A stretch of DNA of 64,000 nt, from the NCBI GenBank assembly GCA_027493445.1, contig JAOSKU010000001.1, forward strand, positions 1,290,501-1,354,500, given 5' to 3'. Shown one piece after another: positions 55,293-63,929 of this stretch (the stretch's first letter is position 1; each line of letters starts with the position of its first letter). The notes under the pieces are model-generated. The model saw only the letters and a list, made by a program, of their open reading frames with translations, was not told the DNA's origin and did no database searches. Origin of the DNA: Thermoleophilia bacterium (GTDB taxonomy: Bacteria; Actinomycetota; Thermoleophilia; RBG-16-64-13). The position numbers were made by a program, and so were the translations under genes.

Positions 55293-56023
55293 GCCCCTCG
55301 TGCGCCGCCCTCTTCGACGGAAGTGTCGCCCGCCCGCCTGATGAGCCCCTTGCCCCGGGTGGCGATGAGGTCGAGATAGGCCACCAGATCCTTCGCAAAG
55401 TTCCACTGCGTGAGGTTGATCGGCGTGTCGCCGATGCGGCTGGCCAGGGCTTCCCGCAGAGCTCCCCAGTTGGTCCAACCGATGCGGGAGGCCAGCTCCT
55501 CGGGGGCCACATCCGCAGGCGGCGCGGTCATCTTGCCCGCAAGGAGCTCGGGAGCGTCCCAGTATTTCTTCACCACGGGAGGCACCCCGGCATCGGTGGT
55601 CAGCACCAGAAGCCGCGCCCGCTCGCCCAGGGCGGCGTAGCCGGCGTCGAAAGTGCGGACCACCTGGTCGCGCTCCACGTCGTGGGCGGTCTGCAGGCTG
55701 AGCTCGTGCCAGTATCGGGCGATGACCAGGAAGGTGAAGTGCTCGGTCTCGAGGACGCAGGAGACCTCGGTGTCGTTCTCCAGGATGTCCCGCCCGGCCG
55801 GCTTGGGATAGCGGCGCCAGAACTCCAGTGAATACCCACCCTCGATGGCGGCCTCGTAGTCCTGACCGCGAAAGGCCCGGCCCAGAAGCTCCACCAGCCA
55901 GCTGGTCGTCTCGAAGTTCCGCAGAGGCCCGAAAACGTTCGAGACGAACTCATCTTCGCGGCTCTCGCGCAGCATTCCCCCGTAGTACCGATCACGACCG
56001 AACAGCTCGACATACATGGCCAT
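55289..56023 (-). CDS. Uncharacterised protein coupled to the beta-propeller gene
   Basis: 244 residues, probably soluble. Features: FETTSWLVELLGRAFRGQDY, EFWRRYPKPAGRDILENDTE, EVSCVLETEHFTFLVIARYW, RLLVLTTDAGVPPVVKKYWD, GWTNWGALREALASRIGDTP. The order Glu-(x)n-Asp-x-Glu with hydrophobic strands slightly resembles restriction-endonuclease-like folds, but this is a guess and no family was recognised. Starts ATG 56023 or 56017. The ATGA overlap with the propeller gene suggests a functional pair. Confidence 0.65.
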   Translation of the reverse strand: MAMYVELFGRDRYYGGMLRESREDEFVSNVFGPLRNFETTSWLVELLGRAFRGQDYEAAIEGGYSLEFWRRYPKPAGRDILENDTEVSCVLETEHFTFLVIARYWHELSLQTAHDVERDQVVRTFDAGYAALGERARLLVLTTDAGVPPVVKKYWDAPELLAGKMTAPPADVAPEELASRIGWTNWGALREALASRIGDTPINLTQWNFAKDLVAYLDLIATRGKGLIRRAGDTSVEEGGARGA

Positions 56024-56068
56024 AGACACCCTGCCTTCCCTCGTGCGACCGCGGTCCATCACCTTTTG

Positions 56069-56229
56069 CAGGCTGCTGAAAAACGAAACCTCGGCCGCCG
56101 GACCGCACTGGGCGGCGCCATGCGTTGTCCTCAGTCGCGCCCGTAGCGCTGCTACGAGCGCTCCCTGCGTCCTAGCCTTGCGCGTACCCAGTGCACCCCG
56201 GCGGCGAAGCGCCGTTTCTCAGCAGCCTG
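56069..56229 (-). repeat. Dispersed palindromic repeat, copy 3 (full length)
   Basis: 161 bp with matching inverted ends (CAGGCTGCTGAAAAACG at 56069; complement of CAGGCTGCTGAGAAACG at the right end, 16 of 17). Inverted relative to copies 1, 2 and 5. Same length as copy 1. Core contains CGAGCGCTCCCTGCGTC. Confidence 0.8.
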
Positions 56230-56608
56230 TCAGCGCCTGCGGCGATGCTATCCTCCAGCAAGACCGCTGTCAAAGCGGCGGCAGGCCCGTGGGAAATGAT
56301 CGGCGGGCCATAGAGCTCGCACGGCGGAGCCGGTGTACGGGCGCCGGGCATGGATGGCCTCCAGAATGCGTATAGCCGGTCCCAGGGGGTAGGACCGGCT
56401 ACACTGCGGGGAAAACCGCTCAGCACTGTCGCGATGCGGGATGGGGGGATCCCGGTCACCACGGGGGTCAGTGCTCAGCTGAAAGTAGTCTAGCAGGGGC
56501 CTCTGATAAATCCAATATATTGTTTCTATCCTTGCTATAGTTTTGTTGGATAGATTGAACCCCGGTCGCCGCAGCGAGATGTTGAGGCGAAACGACTGGA
56601 GGACCCCG
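56230..56608. other. Gene-free region upstream of the LysR gene
   Basis: About 380 bases after repeat copy 3. Minus-strand frames (56172-56462, 56248-56664) have moderate codon bias but no recognised domain or ribosome-binding site. AT-rich 56490-56560 probably carries the LysR promoter (TATATTG and TATAGTT elements). Confidence 0.4.
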
Positions 56609-57526
56609 GTGGAGCTGACCCAACTCAGGTACTTCGTGACGGTTGCCGAGACGCTCAGCTTCACCGAGGCGGCCGTCCGCCTGCATGTGTCACAACCGGC
56701 GCTCAGCTACCAGATCAAGCGCCTGGAGAACGAGCTGGGCGCCCGCCTCTTCGAGCGCACCAGCCGCAGGGTGAGCCTCACCCTCGACGGCCGCACCTTC
56801 CTGCCCCTATCTCAGTCGGTGCTGGCAAAGGCCGACGAGGCGGTGAGTGTGATGGAGGAACGCCTGGGAGTCGAGACAGGCCAGGTGAACATGGGCTGCA
56901 TACCCAGCGCGGGCGCGTATATCGTCCCCCCCGTCCTGGCGGCATTCCAGCGCAGCTACCCAGGCATCACGGTCCACCTTTTCGAGGCTGGAGGTAACCT
57001 GCTCGAGCGGAGCGTCCTCGATGGTGACTCCGACTTCGCCATCGTGGCCACGCCCGGATCGCCCGAGAACCTGGAGGTCACCCCCCTCCTCGCCGAGGAG
57101 ATTCTTCTGGTGGTGCCCCAACACCATCAACTGGCCGAACGCCGTAACGTAAGCATGCGCGAGCTCCGCCACGAGCGCTTCATCGTGCTCGGCGGTTCTT
57201 TCGTCCTGGGCGCGCAGTTCGTGGAGGCCTGCCGGCGGGCGGGGTTCGAGCCCACGGTGGCCTACGAGACGGGAACCCTCGAGTCGGTCAAGAGTTTCGT
57301 ACGCCACGATCTGGGAATTGCCGCTCTGCCGCGGCTGGCGATGCAGGGGCCGGCTGATGACACCCTGGTGAGCATCCCCTTCCGCGAGCCCTTCACCCGG
57401 GAGATCAATCTCATCAAGGCCAGGGACCGCTATACGACGGTGGCCACCCGAGCCCTCATGGTACACGTGCGCACCATGGTCCTTTCCACGTTCGCCGGTG
57501 TAGGCAACCCGCTTCCGGTAAGTTAG
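56609..57526 (+). CDS. LysR-family transcriptional regulator
   Basis: 305 residues from a GTG behind GGAGG. Winged helix-turn-helix at the N-terminus (ELTQLRYFVTVAETLSFTEA, AVRLHVSQPALSYQIKRLEN) and a LysR substrate-binding domain (about 90-290; GQVNMGCIPSAGAYIVPPVL, SDFAIVATPGSPENLEVTPL, SVKSFVRHDLGIAALPRLAM). Subtype resembles CysL/CynR-like regulators. The target and co-inducer are unknown. It lies just upstream of, and in the same direction as, the SMC-like gene, with no divergent partner. Confidence 0.88.
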   Translation: MELTQLRYFVTVAETLSFTEAAVRLHVSQPALSYQIKRLENELGARLFERTSRRVSLTLDGRTFLPLSQSVLAKADEAVSVMEERLGVETGQVNMGCIPSAGAYIVPPVLAAFQRSYPGITVHLFEAGGNLLERSVLDGDSDFAIVATPGSPENLEVTPLLAEEILLVVPQHHQLAERRNVSMRELRHERFIVLGGSFVLGAQFVEACRRAGFEPTVAYETGTLESVKSFVRHDLGIAALPRLAMQGPADDTLVSIPFREPFTREINLIKARDRYTTVATRALMVHVRTMVLSTFAGVGNPLPVS

Positions 57527-57559
57527 AATCTGGTCGAACCATCAACCACGGGAGCGCGC

Positions 57560-59418
57560 GTGTATCTCAAGCATGTGGCGGTGGAGGGCTTCAAGAGCTT
57601 CCCTGAATGGAACGGCCTCGAGCTGCCTGCCGGCACCTGCATCCTGGTCGGCGCAAACGGCACGGGCAAGAGCAACCTGTCCGACGCACTCACCTGGGTG
57701 CTCGGCGAAAGCGACCTGGAGACATTGCGCGTGCGCACCCCCGATGAGCTGGTCTTCGCGGGCAGCGAGGAGCTGCTGCCCATGAAAGCGGCGCAGGTCA
57801 CTGTCGTGTTCGACCGCCGCCCGGCCAGGGAGAAGGGAGAAGCACTCCCAGCCGGCGTGTGCAAGCACGGCCACGCAGCCACGCACGACGGGACGATCCC
57901 TACGGGGGCCCTGGCCATCACTCGCCGGGTCGTCGCAGACGGGCGCGAGGAGTACATGGTCGACGGCCGGGAGGTCACCGAGGCCCAGGTCCGGGCCGCT
58001 CTCCACCGCGTCGACATCAGCTCGCCTCCGGTGGCCGTCGTCCGTCAGGGCGAGCTCGAGCGACTGCTGTTCCTGGAACCTGACGCCCGGCGCCGGGAGC
58101 TCGAGAAGGCTGCCGGCATCCCCGAACTCACGCAGCAACGCACCGAGCTGACCGCCCGTAGCGACGCTCTCAACCTGCAGTTCGAGCATCTGCAGGGCGA
58201 GCGCGAGGAAGCCCAACTGCGGCTGGCCGAGCTCGAGCGCGAGGCGGCGCGAGCCGAGCGAGTGGAAGCTCTGCACGACCGGCTGGCCGCCCTGCAGGGC
58301 GCTTTGCTCGCCGCGACCTACCGCCCCAGCAGCGACGGGCCCCAGCTCGAGACGGTGCTGCAGGCCCTCGACCTGCCGGCACCTCGGGCGACCTCGACCG
58401 CGCTCTGGCGCCACACGTTGGCGCAACTCGAGCGGTCACGCCAAGCCCTGACTGCCGCCGGGCTCGCCAACCCGCGGGCCGGCGCCGACTGCGAAGCCAT
58501 GCGGGCCCACCTAACAGGCTTGACGCGGCGGCTCGAGGACACCCGCGCAGCCAAGGCCGAGATCGAGGCAGGCATGGCGGCCTTGGATGCCGACGTGGCC
58601 GAGGCCTTCGCCGCCGTCCTGACACGGGTCGAGAAACGCTTCCACACCTACTACGGCCTGCTGGCCCCGGGAGGGGAGGCCGCTCTGCCCCTGGTCGAGG
58701 CCGCCACGGCCGGCGGAGCTCCGGGTGTCGACGTGGTCGCCCGCCCGCCTGGCAAGCTGCTCGACAGGGTGACCGTGCTCTCGGGCGGCGAACGTTCGCT
58801 GGCCGCGCTCTCCTTCGCACTCGCCCTCTTTCAAGAGTCGCCCGCGCCCATTTTCGTCCTGGACGAGGTGGAACCCGCCCTCGACGACACCAACATCCGC
58901 CGCCTGCAGGCCGTGCTCGATCTGGTGGCCGACGAGCGCCAAATCGTCATGGTGTCGCACCAGCAGCGGGCCAAAGAGACCGGCGACGTGGTCTTCGGGG
59001 TCGAGCGCAACCTGCACGGGGCGAGCCAGGTCAAGTTCCGCTACGAGCCCCGCACCCGGCGTCTCGAGATCTTCCGGCGTCCGTGGACCGACGAGCGCCT
59101 CCGTCGCTTCCCGGTCGCCCCAGCGGGCGCCGCCCCCGGCCTGGCCGCCGGTGCCCCGGCCCGCAGCAGCGGGTTGCTGGGGGCGGGGGCTCACCCACCC
59201 AGGCCGCCTTCCTGGAGGTTCGGGGTCCGGGGAGCGGGCCCAACCGGTACCGGAAGCGAGGCGACGGACCATGGGAAGGCATCTGGGAGGCGCTGGGCAA
59301 TCCCGACAGCACAGACGCGACAGCCGCCGAACCCGCCGCGAAAACGGCGGGCACGCACCCCAAGAACACCGACTCGGAAGACGACGAGTATCAGGGGACG
59401 TTCAAGCCCTGCTGCTGA
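57560..59418 (+). CDS. Compact SMC/RecN-like ABC ATPase without hinge, apparent frameshift
   Basis: About 620 residues. N-terminal SMC motor half with Walker A (LVGANGTGKSNLSDALTWVL) and Q-loop (VAVVRQGELERLLFLEPDAR), a short coiled coil (about 170-260), a second helical stretch (about 290-360), then signature (VLSGGERSLAALSFALALFQ) and Walker B (IFVLDEVEPALDDTNIRRLQ). True SMC proteins are about 1,150 residues with a hinge; this one has none. Near two five-G runs (59179-59183, 59185-59189) the frame changes. The alternative tail (AAFLEVRGPGSGPNRY...GTFKPCC) ends at 59418, three bases before a terminator hairpin, so it is taken as the real C-terminus. Chromosome maintenance or defence roles are inference. 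Confidence 0.75.
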
Positions 59419-59420
59419 AT

Positions 59421-59442
59421 CACGGTCGCCCGGGCGACCGTG
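59421..59442. terminator. Hairpin after the SMC-like gene
   Basis: Perfect palindrome CACGGTCGCCC/GGGCGACCGTG, two bases beyond the inferred stop at 59418. Its position also supports the corrected end of the SMC-like gene. Confidence 0.7.
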
Positions 59443-59458
59443 AAGGTCGCAGCCTCCG

Positions 59459-59540
59459 GCTATGCCCGCTCCCTGCGTCCGTGCCTCGCCCGCACCCATC
59501 GCACCCTGGCGGCGAGGCGTCGTTCCGAGACGAGCTTCTG
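59459..59540 (-). repeat. Dispersed palindromic repeat, copy 4 (partial)
   Basis: Contains CCCGCTCCCTGCGTCCGTG, TCGCACCCTGGCGGCGAGG and CGTCGTTCC, matching the left third of the family in inverted orientation. The terminal repeat is degraded and the right portion missing. Confidence 0.65.
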
Positions 59541-59562
59541 GCCGTACGCCCCGTCGGGCTCC

Positions 59563-61170
59563 TTACAGCTCCACCGCCCGGGCTTCGTAGAAACCAGGCT
59601 GTTTCACGATGTCGTCCAGCACTTCCTGAGGGATGGGATCGTCAAGAGCCACACCCATCACCGCTCGGCCCTCGACCTTCTTGCGTCCCACGTTCATGAA
59701 GGCGATGTTGATGCCCTTGTCACCCAGGGCGGTCCCCACCCGGCCGATCATGCCGGGGACGTCATCATACTGGAAGAAGGCCATATGCCTGGCCGGCTCG
59801 AGGTCGATGTCGTGCCGGTAGATCTTCACCAGGCGTGGCTTGTGCTTGGGACCGATGGTGGTGCCTGCGGCGGTCAGGTCGCCCCGCCGGTCCTTGCTGA
59901 CCACCGTGATTAGGTTGGTGAAGTCACGAGAGCGCTTCTCCTTCACCTCGGCGATCTTCAGACCGCGCTCCTCGGCGATGCTGGGGGCGTTCACGTAGTT
60001 CACCGGCTCTTCTACCCGACCCTCGAGCAGAGCCTTGACCACAGCGACCGTGATCAGACGAGTGTCGTGCTCGGCTAGTTGGCCTTCGCAGCGAATGGTG
60101 AAGTCCTCGAGAGGTCCGTCGGCGATCGCCATGATCAGCTTGCCCAGCGTCTCGGCCAGAGGAAGAAAGGGACCCACGGCCTCCAGCGCCTCGGGGCCCA
60201 CCGACGGGATGTTGACCGCGTTCGAGACGAACTGATTGAGCAGGCCCGCAATCACCTGCTCAGCGATGATGGTGCCGGCCTTGTCCTGAGCCTCCTCCGT
60301 GGAAGCGCCCAGGTGCGGGGTGAGCACTACGTTGTCGTAGTGGAGCAGCGGGAAGTCGGGCGGGATCGGCTCCTGCGTGTAGACATCCAGCCCGGCCGAG
60401 GTCACCTTCCCCGAATCCAGGGCGCGTGCCAGAGCGGCCTCGTCGACGAGACCGCCCCGGGCGGCGTTCACGATGCGCACTCCGTCCTTCATCTTGGCAA
60501 AAGCCGCATCGCCGACCATACCCGCGGTCTCTGGAGTCTTTGGCATGTGCATGGTGATGAAGTCGGATTTCGCGTACACATCGTCGAGAGTCTCGGCTTG
60601 CTCCAGGCCGCTCTCGCGGAAGCGCTCCGCGGAAACGTAGGGATCATACGCGATCACGTCCATGCGCAAACCCTTGGCCCTTTGGGCCACGAGCATGCCG
60701 ATTCGCCCCAGGCCAATGACCCCCAGGGTCTTTCCGGTGAGCTCCACCCCGCCGAACTTCGACCGCTCCCACTTGCCGGCCTTCATGGACATATACGCCT
60801 GCGGGATCTGCCGGCACTGAGCCATCAGCAGGGCCAGGGCGTGCTCGGCCGCGGCCACCGAGTTCGACTCCGGAGCGTTGGCCACAACGATGCCCTTCTT
60901 GGTGGCGGCTTTGACGTCTACGTTGTCGACGCCGGTACCCGCGCGACCGATGATCTTGAGCCGGCAGGAGCCCTCGAGCATCCCCGCGGTCACCTTGGTG
61001 GCCGAACGGATGATGAGGGCATCGTAGTCGTTGATGCGCTCCGTGAGCTCGCTGTCGGTCATGTCGACGCGGACATCGACGTCGAAGTGCTGCCTGAGGA
61101 GCTCCACACCGGCCTCGGAGATCCTCTCCTTGACCAGCACCTTGGCCCTACCCGCGACTTCACCCACCAT
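59563..61170 (-). CDS. serA: D-3-phosphoglycerate dehydrogenase
   Basis: 535 residues, the long form with an intervening domain and a C-terminal ACT domain. It oxidises 3-phosphoglycerate, the first step of serine synthesis. Visible: NAD-binding fold (LGVIGLGRIGMLVAQRAKGL), substrate arginine region VRIVNAARGGLVDEAALARA, catalytic His region VVLTPHLGASTEEAQDKAGT, and the ACT domain near PGMIGRVGTALGDKGINIAF, probably mediating serine feedback. Length and layout match actinobacterial/Firmicute long SerA. Start ATG 61170 with a GGAGGAACC site. A leader of more than 200 bases with strong secondary structure lies upstream. Confidence 0.95.
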   Translation of the reverse strand: MVGEVAGRAKVLVKERISEAGVELLRQHFDVDVRVDMTDSELTERINDYDALIIRSATKVTAGMLEGSCRLKIIGRAGTGVDNVDVKAATKKGIVVANAPESNSVAAAEHALALLMAQCRQIPQAYMSMKAGKWERSKFGGVELTGKTLGVIGLGRIGMLVAQRAKGLRMDVIAYDPYVSAERFRESGLEQAETLDDVYAKSDFITMHMPKTPETAGMVGDAAFAKMKDGVRIVNAARGGLVDEAALARALDSGKVTSAGLDVYTQEPIPPDFPLLHYDNVVLTPHLGASTEEAQDKAGTIIAEQVIAGLLNQFVSNAVNIPSVGPEALEAVGPFLPLAETLGKLIMAIADGPLEDFTIRCEGQLAEHDTRLITVAVVKALLEGRVEEPVNYVNAPSIAEERGLKIAEVKEKRSRDFTNLITVVSKDRRGDLTAAGTTIGPKHKPRLVKIYRHDIDLEPARHMAFFQYDDVPGMIGRVGTALGDKGINIAFMNVGRKKVEGRAVMGVALDDPIPQEVLDDIVKQPGFYEARAVEL

Positions 61171-61382
61171 GTCGGTTCCTCCCTGTGCGGCTTCTCCCGG
61201 ATGCTCCCGGGGGAAGCGGGTTCGATCGATTTCCGTGACCCGAGCTGACGGCTCGGAGAGTCGGCGCTTGGCATGTGAAGAAGGGAACGCATCTCACGGG
61301 GCTGGACCGCCCTGTTCCCCCTCGGGATCGACGTAGGCTCCACGTGACGAGCATCCCCGCCTCGACCTTGTACAGGCGTCGG
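61171..61382. other. Upstream region of serA
   Basis: Gene-free. Contains imperfect hairpins (for example near 61193-61209). It joins the structured segment further upstream and is probably part of the serA leader. No promoter was identified with confidence. Confidence 0.4.
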
Positions 61383-61486
61383 CGCCGGAGCCGGCTTGCC
61401 TCTGCCCGGAAACCCCCTAAAACGCCGGCTCTGGGGTCCCCGGGCAGCGACCCGTACCGCTACGGGCTCGCCCGCCGCCTACGGGT
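61383..61486 (-). promoter_or_regulatory. Structured leader candidate upstream of serA
   Basis: A two-part stem (CTGCCCGG 61402-61409 with 61440-61447; CCCC 61414-61417 with 61433-61436) encloses a 15-base loop containing CGCCGGCT. That loop can pair with AGCCGGC at 61389-61395, giving a possible pseudoknot. A second helix pairs ACCCGTA (61450) with TACGGGT (61480-61486). It could regulate serA on the minus strand or, read on the plus strand, the ferritin gene. No known riboswitch class was recognised. Confidence 0.35.
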
Positions 61487-61671
61487 GAGGAGCGGTGCAA
61501 CAAGATGTTGGTGTCGTCCACGTTCATTTTCGCGGGAGTGGGCGCGCAGAAGCACCCTCGCGACCAGTCTAGCATACCGCGCCGCCCGGCCGCCCCACGC
61601 GCGAGGTTTGCCCTCCAGCCGCCGTCGGGTACACGCGCATCAGCCCGGAACTAGAGGAGGAGGAATACACC

Positions 61672-62082
61672 ATGAGCTTGATCGACACGCTCAATGATCT
61701 GCGGGCCCGGGAGCTGGCCGTCATCGTGCAGTACATGCGCCACCACTATGTCTTGACCGGAGCCGACGGGGCGGCACTCGCCGACGAGTTCAAGGAGGTG
61801 GCCATCACCGAGATGAAGCACGCCGAGGCCCTCGGCGAGCGCATCGACTTTCTGGGTGGCGACCCCACGACCAAGCCCAGCGAGATCATGAAGGGGGGTG
61901 CCACCCTCTCCGACGCGGCCTCCATTGATCTTGCGAGCGAAGAGGAAGCCGTAGGGCTCTACCGGGCGGCCGTGAAAGAGGCCGACGCAGCCGGCGACGT
62001 GACCACCAGACGCCTGCTGGAAGACATCCTGGCCGACGAGGAAGGCCACATGAACGAGTTCCGGACTATGCTCGGCAAGTAG
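61672..62082 (+). CDS. Ferritin-like/bacterioferritin-type protein
   Basis: 136 residues, a four-helix bundle with di-iron-type ligands: RARELAVIVQYMRHHYVLTG (E/Q), EVAITEMKHAEALGERIDFL (ExxxH), the third-helix pattern SEEEAVGLYRAAVKEADAAG and the fourth, LLEDILADEEGHMNEFRTML (ExxH). It probably stores iron or detoxifies peroxide in the cytoplasm. The ATG has an ideal GGAGGAGGAA site. Single-gene unit between serA and ilvC, ending at a strong hairpin. Confidence 0.87.
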   Translation: MSLIDTLNDLRARELAVIVQYMRHHYVLTGADGAALADEFKEVAITEMKHAEALGERIDFLGGDPTTKPSEIMKGGATLSDAASIDLASEEEAVGLYRAAVKEADAAGDVTTRRLLEDILADEEGHMNEFRTMLGK

Positions 62083-62128
62083 CGGCACCCGCCGGCCGCG
62101 CGCGCGGGCGCATGGCGAACGTACCGTG

Positions 62129-62162
62129 ACGAAGCCCCGGCTCCTGGGGGCCGGGGCTTCGT
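62129..62162. terminator. Hairpin after the ferritin gene
   Basis: 13-bp stem (ACGAAGCCCCGGC and complement) with an eight-base loop and a short T-stretch (GTTTCG) after it, 46 bases beyond the ferritin stop. Confidence 0.75.
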
Positions 62163-62188
62163 TTCGAATCGAGCTCCAGAGCTCGGTT

Positions 62189-62339
62189 TGGAATGACGCT
62201 TCGCCGTCAGGGTGCGCTGGGCGCGGGCGAGGCACGGACGCAGGGAGCGGGCGTAGCAGCGCTACGGACGCGACCGAGGACACAGCATCGCCCCGCCCAG
62301 GGCGGCCTGGGGGCCGGAGCTTCGTTTCGAAGCGAGCTC
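62189..62339 (+). repeat. Dispersed palindromic repeat, copy 5
   Basis: About 150 bp. Contains TTTGGAATGACGCTTCGCCG, GGGTGCGCTGGGCGCGGGCG, CGCAGGGAGCGGGCGTAGC and AGCGCTACGGACGCGACCG, matching copies 1 and 3. The right end carries GCTTCGTTTCGAAGCGAGC, close to the ilvC stop. Same orientation as copy 1. Confidence 0.7.
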
Positions 62340-63338
62340 CTAGTCGAGGTTCTTGCCGCCTGCGATCCAGCTCATCATGCCCCGGAGTCTGCGGCCTACC
62401 ACCTCAATCTGGTGCTCAGACTCCCGCCGGGTGATGGCATGATACACGGGCTTGCCGGCTTGGTTCTCGAGGATCCACTCGCGCGCGAACTGGCCGGTTT
62501 GGATCTCGTGCAGGATCTCACGCATCTCGGCGCGGGTCTCCTCAGAGATGATGCGTTTGCCCCGGGTCACGTCCCCATACTCGGCCGTCTCGGAGATCGA
62601 GTAGCGCATGCCGCTGATACCGTGCTCGTAGATGAGATCCACGATCAGCTTGAGCTCGTGCAGGCACTCGAAGTAAGCGATCTCGGGCTGGTAGCCCGCC
62701 TCCACCAGGGTCTCGAACCCGGCCCGGATCAGCTCGCTGGTGCCTCCGCAGAGAACCGCCTGCTCGCCGAAGAGATCGGTCTCCGTCTCTTCCTGGAAGG
62801 TGGTCTCGATGACACCCGCACGCGTGCAGCCGATCCCTTTGCCGTACGCCAGGGCCATCTCATGGGCCTGACCGGTGGCATCCTGGTGCACGGCGACCAA
62901 CCCAGGCACCCCGCCACCCTCAGTGTACACCCGCCGCACCAGGTGACCCGGGCCCTTGGGCGCCACCATGGTGACATCCACCGTCTCCGGTGGCACGATC
63001 TGGTTGAAGTGGATGTTGAAGCCGTGGGCGAACATCAGCATGTTCCCCGGCTCGAGGCCGCCGCGGATGGACTCCTCGTAGACCCGCTTCTGATCCTGAT
63101 CGGGCACCAAGACCATGACGATGTCGGCCTTCCCGGACGCCTCGCCAATGGAGAGCACCTCCAGACCGGCCTCGGCAGCCCGCTTGATGCTCGAAGAGCC
63201 CTGCCGAAGCCCAACGACCACCTTCACGCCGCTGTCCCTGAGATTCTGCGCATGGGCGTGCCCCTGACTGCCGAAACCAAGAACGGCAACGGTCTTGCCT
63301 TGCAGCAGGTCGAGGTTCGCATCCCTGTCGTAGAACAT
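62340..63338 (-). CDS. ilvC: Ketol-acid reductoisomerase
   Basis: 332 residues, class I length. Second step of valine/isoleucine synthesis: NADPH-dependent isomeroreduction of acetolactate. NADP-binding fold ([20 protein letters not shown]), Mg/substrate region ([40 protein letters not shown]) and C-terminal KARI domain ([40 protein letters not shown]). ATG 63338. It follows ilvN after about 105 bases on the same strand; the AT-rich gap may hold its own promoter. Confidence 0.96.
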   Translation of the reverse strand: MFYDRDANLDLLQGKTVAVLGFGSQGHAHAQNLRDSGVKVVVGLRQGSSSIKRAAEAGLEVLSIGEASGKADIVMVLVPDQDQKRVYEESIRGGLEPGNMLMFAHGFNIHFNQIVPPETVDVTMVAPKGPGHLVRRVYTEGGGVPGLVAVHQDATGQAHEMALAYGKGIGCTRAGVIETTFQEETETDLFGEQAVLCGGTSELIRAGFETLVEAGYQPEIAYFECLHELKLIVDLIYEHGISGMRYSISETAEYGDVTRGKRIISEETRAEMREILHEIQTGQFAREWILENQAGKPVYHAITRRESEHQIEVVGRRLRGMMSWIAGGKNLD

Positions 63339-63443
63339 GCTCTCTTCCCCTTCTCGATATGCAGTACTAGTTGCTTACAAACAATAATGCAGCAATCGTT
63401 GCACACCCCGAGCTGTGAAAAGCCCGGAACAACGGGCGACCTC

Positions 63444-63929
63444 TCAGGGGTTCTTCTTGTCCCTTCCCATGGAGATCCGTCCGGCGCGCACCAGCTCCAC
63501 GATGCCGAAAGGCTGGAAGAGCTGGAGCATCGCCGAGAGTTTCTCGCGCGTCCCGGTCGCCTCGATGATCAGCGTCGATCTGGCCACATCCACGATCTTG
63601 CCCCGGAAGATCTCCACGATCTGCATGATCTCGGAGCGCGACTCCGCATCGGCCTTCACCTTCACCAGGATCAACTCCCGGTCGACGCTCGAGGCGGGAT
63701 CCAGGTCGGTAATCTTGATGACGTTGATGAGTTTGTGCAGCTGCTTGGTAACCTGCTCGAGCGGCGCATCCTGGGCATCGACGGTGATGATCATGCGCGA
63801 GAGCCGGGGGTCCTCGGTCTCGCCCACAGCCAGGCTGTCGATGTTGAAGCCCCTCCGGGCGAAGAGCCCGGCGATGCGGGTGAGGACGCCCGGCTTGTTC
63901 TCGACCAGCACGGAAAGCGTGTGCTTCAC
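63444..63929 (-). CDS. ilvN: Acetolactate synthase small (regulatory) subunit
   Basis: 161 residues from the GTG at 63929. N-terminal ACT domain (HTLSVLVENKPGVLTRIAGL, FARRGFNIDSLAVGETEDPR), which binds valine for feedback control, and the ALS_ss C-terminal domain (VKVKADAESRSEIMQIVEIF, RGKIVDVARSTLIIEATGTR). The upstream open frame continues into the large subunit without a stop because of a six-C run (63937-63942). Losing one base there gives VES-stop overlapping this GTG, the usual ilvB/ilvN coupling. Confidence 0.93.
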   Translation of the reverse strand: MKHTLSVLVENKPGVLTRIAGLFARRGFNIDSLAVGETEDPRLSRMIITVDAQDAPLEQVTKQLHKLINVIKITDLDPASSVDRELILVKVKADAESRSEIMQIVEIFRGKIVDVARSTLIIEATGTREKLSAMLQLFQPFGIVELVRAGRISMGRDKKNP

